Part shown: positions 34,766 to 45,700 of the stretch, one piece after another
Layout: each line of letters opens with the position of its first letter
Position numbering within the stretch: the stretch's first letter is position 1
Origin: Arcuatula senhousia
Taxonomy: Eukaryota; Mollusca; Bivalvia; Mytilida; Mytilidae
Length of the DNA: 64,000 bases
Assembly: GCA_963971305.1 (NCBI GenBank)
Contig: OZ020308.1
Location: 24,457,275 to 24,521,274, forward strand
Reading direction: 5' to 3'
Notes under the pieces: generated by a model
The model's input: only the letters and a program-made list of their open reading frames with translations
Database searches by the model: none
Told to the model about the DNA's origin: nothing
Program-made: the position numbers and the translations under genes

Positions 34766-36311
34766 GAAAGCTACTAGCAATAAAAGTTTTTAAAAAAGGG
34801 CCTACCTTCTGGAAAATGGAAACTAAAACGAATTGGTAAGAAAAATGAGTGTTGCTATATATACATTTTTGTAACATTGCTTTGCATGTAAGCGTGTTTA
34901 TCACTCAAATCTTGTTTTGGTAAATTTGGAGTACTTTTAACAGAGATAAGACGGTTCTCATTAAAAACCTGCTAGCTTGTAACTGATTAAAATCATGGTT
35001 CCTAATTGTTCCATAAACATTTTTTTTCTGAAATACCGGGTAGTGCATGCGGGAACTTGATACTATTAAAGAACTTTGGAAAGTACAATTCATAAGAAAT
35101 TAGTATGTATAATGTAAAACTGGAGCAGATTAAACAGGGATAAGAGCTTTTTCATTAAATAACCGTTAGCTTGTATTATTCATGGTTTTTGAGATGGTTC
35201 GCGATAGGACAGAGACACACTTATCTGTATACAAAAGTCATAGATTTAACCTATTTACCGTTCCTTAAATTATAGCACTTTCGAACTTAATCAAATAAAG
35301 TAGAAGCGATCTGAGAAAGCATTAAAAATAAGTTTGATGAAGTCAGATGCAAGCGTCTAATTTGCAGTAATCATACTGGTTATGTCTTCCCCGAATAACA
35401 ACTACTTTCAAATGCACAAGAAAAATACTATAATGCTACCCGTTTCCTTATTTTTACCATCTCAGTAGAGGATCCAGAGATTTTCGAAAAGGGTGGTTAA
35501 CTCACAAACCTTTAAGGAAGCAGATTTTGCCAAAATTTTACCCTACGGCTCGGGGGCCACTTCCTATATAGAAGGTACTAGGACGTGCCGCTGGAATAGG
35601 TACCATTATGTGATAATGTCGGGGAAAACAAACATAAAATATATGATAAGGTCAATAATATTTTCTTGCTACTTACATGACAAGCCCGACCAGGCAATTC
35701 TTAATTCTTTTCTAATACATATGGATATGCATTCATGTATGTGTAAAATGACTAAACATCTTTAAATAGCTATACATTGATTAATGATGTCCATTTTCAT
35801 CTTCAGTTCTTAGCATCAATTATTTTTCACTAAAATAAATCATAAGATAGGGACAAGGTATTTTATTTTCAAATTCAAAATATATGGAAAGGGTGGGGTT
35901 TCAAAATATCAGCGGCACCTCCCTATCCATAAAGTATAGAAGTGGCCCCGGGTGAAAAGGAGACAGGGTTTCAAAGACACTACTTCTGGGTCCGTCACTT
36001 ATTATCCTAAATATTTTACTTATATCGCAATCATATAGTGCTAGTCTTACCTTGTCATTTGAAATTCCCATACCCTCCATATCCCGATAGGCACAAATCT
36101 TTCAACTTTTACTTGTATACTAAATACATTAAACACTGAACATTTCCACTATACAAACTGATTAACTACTTATTCTTCAATTATTAATTCAATTTTCACA
36201 GATCATGGCTAACACACATCCGATCAATGGATAGACTGGGTTACTGGGTGTACGGACCCAAGAGATTAATTCGAGATCAATTACAAATAGGACCCATTCT
36301 ACCCCAATAAC
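34766..36311 (+). CDS. Weak plus-strand exon pair
   Basis: 34766-34836 sits between TTTTTTCAG and TTG|GTAAGA and encodes KLLAIKVFKKGPTFWKMETK. 36208-36311 follows TTTTCACAG and in one phase encodes SWLTHIRSMDRLGYWVYGPK before a stop. Joining them directly creates TGA at the junction, so either an exon lies between or they are unrelated. Confidence 0.15.
35466..35998. repeat. Degenerate dispersed element
   Basis: The left end AGTAGAGGATCCAGAGATTT and right end CTACTTCTGGGTCCGTCACT are loosely complementary. The interior contains AAAGGGTGGGGTTTC and CTATAAAGTATAGAAGTGGCC-like text. Probably an old inverted-repeat element; boundaries approximate. Confidence 0.4.
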
Positions 36312-36490
36312 CTTTACTTAATATAGGATAATGAGGAATGCATTGATCAAATCAAAATAGGTGAACATTTAATTTAAAATAGTTTAATTTCTAAATTGGT
36401 ATTAGTGAGAATGTTTGTAGAAATTATTTCTATTTGGAACACTTATAATTGCAGTTATTCGAATTAGTATTATAGTGTAAATGCAACAAG

Positions 36491-37826
36491 AAGCTCCAAG
36501 GAGCCTGAATCGCTCACCTGGTCAACCCTATACATGTAAAGACTTTTCTAGAGCTAAATGAGCTGAATATTTAAGCAAGTAACAGCTTTTCTCTATCTAC
36601 TATAGTTTCATTCTGTAGCCGTAGGCCCAAATCATGAAAAAACGTTATTAGAGGGGCCATAACCCCTATAAGGGGTCATCTGACAACTTCCACCCTATGA
36701 AAACTTTTGTAGAGCTAAATGAACTGAACATATAAGCAAGCAACAGCTTTTCTCTATCTGCTATAGTTTTCATTCTTTAGGCCAAAAAAACACGAAAAAA
36801 CGTTATTTAAGGGCCCATAAACCCCTATAAGGGGTCATCTGACAACTTCGATCCTATGGAGACTTTTGACGAGCTTTATGAGCTGAACATTTAAGCAAGC
36901 AACAGCTTCTCTCTATCTGCTATAGTTTTCATTCACTAAGCCAAAAACACGAAAAAACGTTATTTTAGGGGCCGTAACCCCTATAAGGAGTCATCTGACA
37001 ACTTTGACCCTATGAAGACTTATGTAGAGCCAAATGAACTGAACGTTTAAGCAAGCAACAGCTTTTCTCTATCTGCTATAGTTTTCATTTTATAGCCCAA
37101 AAACATGAAAACATAATGACATTTTACGGGGCGTTACCCCTATAAGGGGTCATCTGACAACTTTGACCCTTTGGAGACTTGTGTAGAGCTTAATGAGCTG
37201 AACATTTAAGCAAGGAGCAGCTTCTCTCTAACTGCTATAGTTTTCATTCCATAGGCCAAAAATATGTAAAAACGTTATTTTAGGGGCTGTAACCACTACA
37301 AGGAGTCATCTGACAACTTCGACCCTATGGAGACTTGTGTAGAGCTAAGTGAGCTGAACATTTAAGCAAGCAACAACTTTTCTCTATCTCTAATAGTTTT
37401 CATTTTATAAGCCAAAAACATGAAAAAATGGTTTTTTTTCACCTTTAAGGGACTGTAACTCCTATAAGGGGTCATCTGACAACTTCGACTTAAAGGTGAC
37501 TATTGTAGAGCTTCTGATGCTGAAGCAGCGACATGGCATCAGATTTCATCTATCTCTTATACTTTTTGATTTACAAGCCAAAAACAGTAGTCTGACCCCC
37601 TGGTCTATTTTTAGTAATGGTGGCAATGTTGTTTGGACAGCAGTCACCATTTGTGCAATCTTGGTAGAGGACATCCCATAGATGAAGTGTGCAAAGTTTC
37701 AAAGCAATTTTTTCAGCTGTTTCAGAGGAGAAGATTTTTAAAGAAAAGTTAACGACGACGAAGACGGATGACGACGGACGCCAAGTGATGGCAATAGCTC
37801 ACATGGACCGTTGGTCCAGGTGAGCT
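36491..37826 (+). mobile_element. Hairpin-ended tandem-repeat element B
   Basis: Starts AAGCTCCAAGGAGCCT then GCTCACCTGGTC. It ends AGCTCACATGGACCGTTGGT then CCAGGTGAGCT, where the last strand pairs both with the local left stem and with the 5' end. Inside are about six units of roughly 158 bp (landmark TATAAGGGGTCATCTGACAA at 36667, 36826, 36981, 37141, 37297 and 37463). A GACGACGAAGACGGATGACG tract precedes the 3' hairpin. Confidence 0.85.
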
Positions 37827-38104
37827 AAAAAGGATTCATGATTTTTTTATACAAAAGTTAAATTCTCACAATTACTTTTCTATGTTGGCTTGGTGGGACA
37901 TGTAAACAAAATTTAAAACAAATTTGTGCAAATTAAGGTTTCTGGGATATAACAGCATTATACACTGTATTACATGTACTACACTCTATTGGGAACTAAA
38001 ATAAGAATTTATCTTAGAATTTTTTTTAATACTCTATATTCCTAAAAATATTATATCTAATTTATGTTCAGCTAAGAATAAGTAATAGCAATCTTTATAT
38101 TGAG

Positions 38105-38400
38105 CAAGGGTGTCATAACAACACACCTTTAGACCAAAAAGTATGCCCTTTATGTAGAAAGGATGTTGAGGATGAATTCCATTTTGTATGTAAATGCGAT
38201 AAGCTACAATGCACTAGATCGAATTTATTTTAAAAGATTGAAGAAATCTGCCATAATTTTGTTAACATGTAAGACAGAGAGAAATTCATATTTTGTATTA
38301 AAGAGTAATGATTATGATATTATGAAAGTATGTGTGTTTAGGTATTTTTGATATGGCTAATGAAAGAAAAGTGCTATATGCTGTTAGATTGTATTATAAT
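38105..38400 (+). pseudogene. LINE 3' end fragment with CCHC-type motif
   Basis: Broken plus-strand frame encoding NTPLDQKVCPLCRKDVEDEF and HFVCKCDKL, then after stops FVLKSNDYDIMK and MANERKVLYAVRLYY. It matches the layout of the C-terminal zinc-binding tail of the LINE at 51223-52935 ([19 protein letters not shown]) but is a different, older copy. Confidence 0.7.
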
Positions 38401-39336
38401 TACTCATAAAAGTCACTGGAATTTGGTGTGTTGTGAAGATCCCCAACATATAACTTTCAACAAGAACTTCTATGTAACAAACTGAGAAACTGCAACAAGA
38501 CTCAATTCAAATATTTTCAAGTGTTTTAAAAGATACTCATGCAATGTTAAGATTGTTAGAGTCTTTAATATTCTACTGTTTTTTGTACATTGTATTTAGT
38601 TGCTTTGGTATTGCAGCATATTTGGCTGAGCCTATCTAATGAGTCATATTTAGAAATGCAAGGGTCATGAATTTAGTCCTGACCTTGTTATATTTTATAA
38701 AACAAACTCCTGGAATTTCTTCTAAAAGATAACTCCATACATACTTTCTTTAATCAGCCTAACAGAATGGAAGAAAAATGTTGCCAAAGGCTTATCCTGG
38801 GTAAATAAGACCTGTTTTGGTCCAAGTTCAAATCGTAACAATTATATTTTATATATATATTTATTAGAATTATCCATTTATATGTGCTTATCATCTTAAG
38901 CATTTTTTTCTCTCTATGACCTCAAAATGACCATTTATTTCACAATATGAATGTACCCTGCAATTTTGAATGTTTGCAGTGCAAATTTTCATGAAACATG
39001 CATACAGCACATGAAAACAACAAACTTTCATATATGTTATACATGATCATTTTACACATTTTCACTAATGTAGATGTGGTCAAATGCCTAAATCATGCTT
39101 TTACAAACAAACATGAAAATAAAAAAGCTTATTTTCTAAAGCATAATATGTATTCATTTATTTACCTGGGTACCAATTTTCATGGTTTGATGATAAGGGA
39201 TCAGTGTGTATTCTTAAAGTCTGTACATCTGTACATACATGTAGCATACAGCTCAATGCTACATTTCGCTTTTGTTGGATATCAAAAATCATGGTCAAGG
39301 CCACCAACCACAAAAATTACTGCCCCACCAATAAAA

Positions 39337-40584
39337 ACAAGAGTTAACACTAAAGTATGTCTCGCCTGCCGGCACCATCAGAAACAATTATTCTTTCTTA
39401 CTTCCACTATATTTTGAATTTACATGGACTTTCAGTTTCTGAGATCAAAAGATGTTTATAGAACCTAAACATTGCAAATATATGCAATAAAAATAATCAA
39501 AGTCACTCAACCGGAAAATCAAGGTCAAGGTCAAAAGATGAGGATGTAACTGTGCTAAGCTACTACTGGGACATATGCATACCAAGTTTCATCAACCTAG
39601 GACTTATAGTTCTTGAGATATGGAGGTGCTCGCAAAACTTTTCCATTGCTATTATATGTATTGAAAATTGTCAAAGTCACTCAACCAAAAAATCAAGGTC
39701 AAGGTCAAAAGATGGGGCTGCAACTGTGCTGAGCTACTACTGGGGCATACCCATACAAAGTTTCATCAATCTAGGAAATATAGTTCTTGAGATATGGAGT
39801 TGCTCGCATAACTTTTCCATTGCTATTATATGTATTGAAAATTGTCAAAGTCACTCAACCGAAAAATCAAGGTCAAGGTCAAAAGATGGGGATGCAACTG
39901 TGCTAAGCTACTACTGGGGCATATGCATACCAAGTTTCATCAACCTAGGACTAATAGTTCTTGAGATATGGAGGTGCTCGCAAAACTTTTCCATTGCTAT
40001 TATATGTATTGAAAATTGTCAGTCACTCAACCGGAAAATCAAGGTCAAGGTCAAAAGATGGGGATGCAACTGTGCTAAGCTCCTACTGGGGCATATGCAT
40101 ACCAAGTTTCATCAACCTAGGACTTATAGTTCTTGAGATATGGAGGTGCTCGCAAAACTTTTCCATTGCTATTATATGTATTGAAAATTGTCAAAGTCAC
40201 TCAACTGGAAAATCAAGGTCAAGGTCAAAAGATGGGGATGCAACTGTGCTAAGCTACTACTGGGGCATATGCATACCAAGTTTCATCAACCTAGGACTTA
40301 TAGTTCTTGAGATATGGAGGTGCTCGCAAAACTTTTCCATTGCTATTATATGTGTTGAAAATTGTCAAAGTCACTCAACCGGAAAATCAAGGTCAAGGTC
40401 AAAAGATGGGGATGCAACTGTGATAAGCTACTACTGGGGCATATGCATACCAAGTTTCATCAACCCAGGACCTATAGTTCTTGAGATATGGAGGTGCTCA
40501 TAAAACTTTTCTAAAAAGTTAACGCCGCCGTCGCCGCCGCCGGTAAAGTAACACCTATGTCCCGCTCTGCTTCGCAGGCGTGAC
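39337..40584 (+). mobile_element. Hairpin-ended tandem-repeat element C (174-bp units)
   Basis: The 5' motif GTCTCGCCTGC (39359-39369) is complementary to the 3' end GCAGGCGTGAC (40574-40584). The 3' end also folds on GTCCCGCTCTGC immediately before it. Six units with landmark GTCACTCAAC at 39502, 39676, 39850, 40022, 40196 and 40370 give a 174-bp period (one unit 172). Because 174 is 58 codons, open frames of 194 and 180 residues run through the array; they are artefacts. A CGCCGCCGTCGCCGCCGCC tract precedes the 3' hairpin. Confidence 0.88.
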
Positions 40585-40686
40585 AATAAAACCACAGTAA
40601 TATTCGATCAATGTTTCAGCACTGTATGCCAAGTAAGTTTTATGACAAATTTGGTGTTATTTATTACCCTTTTTGCAAACAGAAAA

Positions 40687-41466
40687 TAAAGAAGGAATGT
40701 GTCCATGGGACACGGATGCCCCCGCTAGGCCCCAAACAGGAAGTAGATGTCTGACAGACATGAAAGTCGCTTAGGACATACAGTTTGTCATACTGAACCA
40801 TCCTACCAAGTTTCAAATCATTCTCATGTATGGTTCCTGAGAAAAGCTTGACGGAAATTTTCAAGTCATGTTCACATATTTTCCAATCGGCCTAAGTCCC
40901 AAACAGGAAGTAGATGTCCGACAGGTCTCAAAATCGCTTAGGACGTACTGTTTGTCATACTGAACCATCCTACCAAGTTTCAAGTCATTCTCATGTACGG
41001 TTGCTGAGAAAAGCTTGACGGAAATTTTCATAGTCATGTTCACATATTTTCACATGGCCTAAGTCCCAAACAGGAAGTAGATGTCCGACAGGTCTCAAAA
41101 TCGCTTAGGACGTACTGTTTGTCATACTGAACCATCCTACCAAGTTTCAAGTCATTCTCATGTACGGTTGCTGAGAAAAGCTTGACGGAAATTTTCATAG
41201 TCATGTTCACATATTTTCACATGGCCTAAGTCCCAAACAGGAAGAAGATGTCCGACAGGTCTCAAAATCGCTTAGGACGTACTGTTTGTCATACTGAACC
41301 ATCCTACCAAGTTTCAAGTCATTCTCATGTACGGTTGCTGAGAAAAGCTTGACGGAAATTCGTACGGACGGACGTACGGGACGTACGGAAGTACGTACGG
41401 ACGTACGTACGGACGGACATGAGTAAAACTTAATGCCCCCCGACATGTCGTCGCGGGGGCATAAAA
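40687..41466 (+). mobile_element. Hairpin-ended tandem-repeat element D (167-bp units)
   Basis: 5' ATGCCCCCGC (40716-40725) pairs with 3' GCGGGGGCAT (41453-41462). The 3' end is itself a hairpin (ATGCCCCCCGACATGTCGTC then GCGGGGGCAT). Four units carrying AAACAGGAAGTAGATGT at 40734, 40901, 41068 and 41235 (one reads AAGAAGATG) give an exact 167-bp period. A (CGTACGGA)n tract precedes the 3' hairpin. Boundaries come from the uninterrupted copy at 41518-41840. Confidence 0.88.
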
Positions 41467-42105
41467 AATAAGTATAAAAATGAATAAAAACAAAACTAAC
41501 AATATTGTTTTTAATAATACCTGGGTACCAATTTTCATGGTTTGATGATAAGGGATCAGTGTGTATTCTTAAAGTCTGTACATCTGTACATACATGTAGC
41601 ATACAGCTCAATACTACATTTCGCTTTTGTTGGATATCAAAATTCATGGTCAAGGCCACCAACCACAAAAATTACTGCCCCACCAATAAAAATAAAACCA
41701 CAGTAATATTCGATCAATGTTTCAGCACTGTATGCCAAGTAAGTTTTATGACAAATTTGGTGTTATTTATTGCCCTTTTTGCAAACAGAAAAAAATGAGT
41801 ATAAAAATGAATAAAAACAAAAGTAACAATATTGTTTTTAATAAAATACAACAACTTGAGTACATTTAATTAACACTTAACATTTTATGAAGTTCAATAT
41901 CACAATGATTAAAGCATATTCAATATAACAATTTTAAAATACAGTTTAAATGATTAAATGGTCATACTGTTTGAAAAATTACAATAAAACACATGATTAA
42001 TCGGTCATTACATAAACATAAAATCATTGAGGTAAATTGTGCTATGTTATGTCCCTTCTTATCTAAAAAAAAAATTCAGAAACTAGAATGGCGGTCTTCC
42101 ATGGA

Positions 42106-42326
42106 AGATGTATGTCACCTGCGTCTTAAAATATTCAGTAAACAGGAAGTAGATGAGTCATGGGCATAAAATTGCTTAACACCATATAGTACCATAGGAG
42201 GAAGCTATATATCAAATATCAAGAGGTTGTGACTTGTAGTTGCCCAGAAAACTGCGACGGAAATTTTTGTGATGCCGCAAGACAACAAATTTAACCCCTA
42301 TATGTCGCTTCTGCAAATGACATCAA
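42106..42326 (+). mobile_element. Single-unit hairpin-ended element E
   Basis: GTCACCTGCGTC at 42114, one internal unit with AAACAGGAAGTAGATGAG and CTGCGACGGAAATTTTTGTG, and a 3' GTCGCTTCTGCAAATGAC. It is the single-unit counterpart of 45069-45840. Confidence 0.65.
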
Positions 42327-42616
42327 AATAGGAATACAACTATAAAGCTGTATAATATCAGAAAGCACCTTTGAAAATAATTGTCAACAAATAATATTTT
42401 GCATTTGTAATATGCATAAAATTGATATAAAAATAAAACCGATTGTAATCTGAAAAAGTTAAATTAAAGTGCAAAAGAGGTCATGGAATTGGCATGAATT
42501 AATGGAAGATTGTTTCTAAATATAATAAGGAGCAATTTTCATAATGCTTGACCAGAACTACAGAAAAACCTGATACATAACAGTACAAATGTAGTAAGAA
42601 AAAATTGAGAGAATAA

Positions 42617-42796
42617 TCAACTCAACATAAATTTGTGTAACATACAACAAACCATAAGTAAAATGACATTTACTAGGAGATAGCTCCGTAGAGAATCTCC
42701 AGCATTGATTTGTCCTATGTATATGTCCTGTATTACGAAATCTTCAGATGGTAGAGTAACAGTCACTTCAGAAACTACTGCACCGTTCTGTAGTAC
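42617..42796 (-). CDS. Carboxypeptidase exon 8 (end of TTL domain, hydrophobic tail)
   Basis: Acceptor TCTATAG before 42796, 180 nt ending in TGA at 42619-42617. It encodes [20 protein letters not shown], then [20 protein letters not shown] and a hydrophobic end ([16 protein letters not shown]). The small-residue stretch NAGDS before a hydrophobic terminus is compatible with GPI attachment, as in carboxypeptidase M, but this is inference. Confidence 0.75.
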   Translation of the reverse strand, partial: VLQNGAVVSEVTVTLPSEDFVIQDIYIGQINAGDSLRSYLLVNVILLMVCCMLHKFMLS

Positions 42797-45700
42797 CTAT
42801 AGATAGAAAAACAAATATTTTAGTGATACAGGTTTAAAAAGTAAATAATAAACAGAAAGTGCCTTGCTGAAGTCTAAGCAATAGATTTTCATGGCTCACC
42901 TGGCCAAAGGTCATGTAAGCTTATGCCATCACTATGCCTCCTTTGTTGTCTCAATGTCTGTCGTCATATGTACATATTATACAATTGATTACTGGTCATG
43001 AGGGAAACAGTTACGCACCTCATGAAATAGTAAGTACCTCGTGGAAACAAATGTACTGTTTTTGGAATGACCAGTAAATAATTGTTTTATTATACTGAAT
43101 CGGTAAACAACTTAACTAAAGCCACGCCTACTGCTCACTCTTTACTTTGTATATAGTGTACTCTAGCCACTCCCACTGCCAATTATACAAAAACCCCATG
43201 AAATTGTATTACAGTACTATTACCCTAGGGAATATAGTACTTTTATCTAATTCAAGATGAAATAGTTAAAATGTTTACCTGTATTCTATATAGAAAAAAT
43301 CTACTGAAGTATAATCATTATTCACAAAAATCTGAAGCATCTTAGGCTCTTCAGAATCAAAAGCTCTACAAATGTCTCCATTGATCAAAGTTGACAGATG
43401 ACCCCTTGTAGAGGTTATAGCCCTTTTTAGGTAAAAATCTTTTTTTTTCATATAGAAAAGCTGTTGTTTTGCTTGAAACTTGAGCTAATTCAGACCTTCA
43501 AAAGTCTCCATTTGGCCAAAGTTGGCAGATGACACCCTTATAAAAGAGACCCTAATGACTTAAGGACTTGGTAAGTGATTCAAGCTTCTGGCATCTTCTT
43601 GTTTCATTTCAAATAATTAAGCCTTTTAGAAAATATTCACATTAAATTGTTACAGTATAAAACTAAACAAATGTTAGCCAATTTAATGTTAAATTGGTAC
43701 ACTCATGTTAAGTTAACGTTATAAATTGATTCAATAGATAAAATTATCTTACTTTTTGAATAAGCATATTAATCATTAATATTAAGTAAAATGTTTTGTC
43801 ATACCTGTAAAGTGTGTACTCCTGGTCTAAGCAATCTCCAATATTCACCATATTGTGATGTTTTGAATGACAAGAGTTCTCTCCCTTTGACCTTCATCTC
43901 AACACCAGGTACCACTGTTTGGTTGGTTAGAAAGACTCTTCCTTTCACACCTATAATAGAGGAAATTGCAATACCATAAAAATGTCTTGCAGAATTCCTA
44001 CCAGTACCTCCCATGGTGCAAGACGGGCACTGTTCCAGCGAAAACAATGGTCTTAGTATTACAGGATACTTAAAGCAGCTAACACTGGCAGATGTGTGTC
44101 ACTGACTGGACAAACCATGGCACATAGTATTGAGTAGTAGTCCATTTAAGAATCATGCCAAATTGAAGAAAAGTGATTCATCGATAAAAAGGCAACAGTG
44201 GTTAATTTTTAATAAAAGATAGTTCAAAGTATATAAAATAAGAAACAAACAAGTAATACTGTGAGCGAGCTCACAAAAGGATACCCCCCGCTTCATATTG
44301 GACCCAAATCTCAAGTCTAATTATCTCCCCTGAATGATGTCAGAGTGCAATGAAAATTCTTCATGCACATCTACATATTATGTACTTCCTTCATGTAAAG
44401 TTTCATCAAAATCCATCAAGCTGTTTAAGAGGAGTTGCGCTTACGGGGTCTCCCATTGAATAATGTATTTAAAAAGTCTAAGTCCAATTATCTCCCCTGA
44501 ATGATGTCAGAGTGCAATGAAAATTCTTCATGCACATCTACATATGATGTACTTCATTCATGTAAAGTTTCATCAAAATCCATCAAGCGGTTTAGGAGGA
44601 GTTGCGCTTACGGGGTCTTCCTTTGAATAATGTATTTAAAAAGTCTAAGTCCAATTATCTCCCCTGAATGATGTCAGAGTGCAATAAAAATTCTTCATGC
44701 ACATCTACATATGATGTACTTCCTCCATATTAAGTTTCAGCAAAATCCTTCAAGCGGTTTAGGAGGAGAAGCGCTTACAAGTTATGTGGACAGACGGACG
44801 GACAGACAGACGGACAGACAGACAGACAGGGTGTTTCCTATATACCCCCCCAAACTTTGTTTGCGGGGGGTATAATAACAATTTGCTCATAACTGCCTGG
44901 TCCTGGGAGAAATCTTGCCATTTTATTACAATGGTTTCTATTGAAATTATTGACAATTTTTAAGAGTTATCTCCCTTTCTCACATTTTTTCAAATGCATT
45001 CTAAATATTTTTTTTTTTAGGACCAGGGCTAGTTTGGAACTAGATGGAGCCTTCCCTGGAAGGCATATGTCTCCTGCGTATGTATGCTTGTTCGCCAATC
45101 AGGAATTAGTTAATTTTCGGGAATAAAATCGCTTTACACCTTATAGTACTATGTGATGAAGCTACATACTAAATATCAAGAGGCTGTGGCATGTAGTTGC
45201 CCGGAAAACTGAGACGGAAATCTGGCTACTATGTCCATTATAAATAAAACGTTAAGTATTCATCAAACAGGAAGTAGTTATTTTTCAGGCATAAAATCAC
45301 TTTACACCTTATAGTATTATGCGATGAAGCTACATACCAAATATATAGAGGCTGTGGCATGTAGCTGCCTGGAAAACTGTGACGAAAATTTGGCATCTAT
45401 GTCCATTATATATAAAACATTAAGTATTCATCAAACAGGAAGTAGTTATTTTTCCGGCATAAAATCGCTTTTACACCTTATAGTACTATGCGATGAAGTG
45501 GAGCTACATACCAAATATGAAGAGGCTGTGGCATGTAGTTGCCTGGAAAACTGTGACGAAAATTTGGCATCTATGACCATTATATATAAAACAATAAGTA
45601 TTTGTCAAACAGGAAGTAGTTATTTTTCGGGCATAAAATCGCTTTACACCTTATAGTACTATGTGATGAAGCTACATATCAAATATCAAGAGGCTTTGGC

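Larger units (their letters stand above)
39165..41840 (+). repeat. Tandem duplication, first copy split by two insertions
   Basis: 41518-41840 repeats 39165-39336 + 40585-40690 + 41467-41516 almost base for base. The pieces are ACCTGGGTACCAATTTTCAT...CCCACCAATAAAA, then AATAAAACCACAGTAATATT...GCAAACAGAAAA, then AGTATAAAAATGAATAAAAA...TTGTTTTTA. The right copy is uninterrupted, so it shows the sequence before insertion of elements C (39337-40584) and D (about 40687-41466). Confidence 0.88.

Noticed and set aside
39552..40503. Two overlapping plus-strand frames of 194 and 180 residues
   Set aside because: They are the 174-bp tandem repeat read in a frame without stops; the protein repeats every 58 residues and switches frame where one unit is 2 bp shorter.
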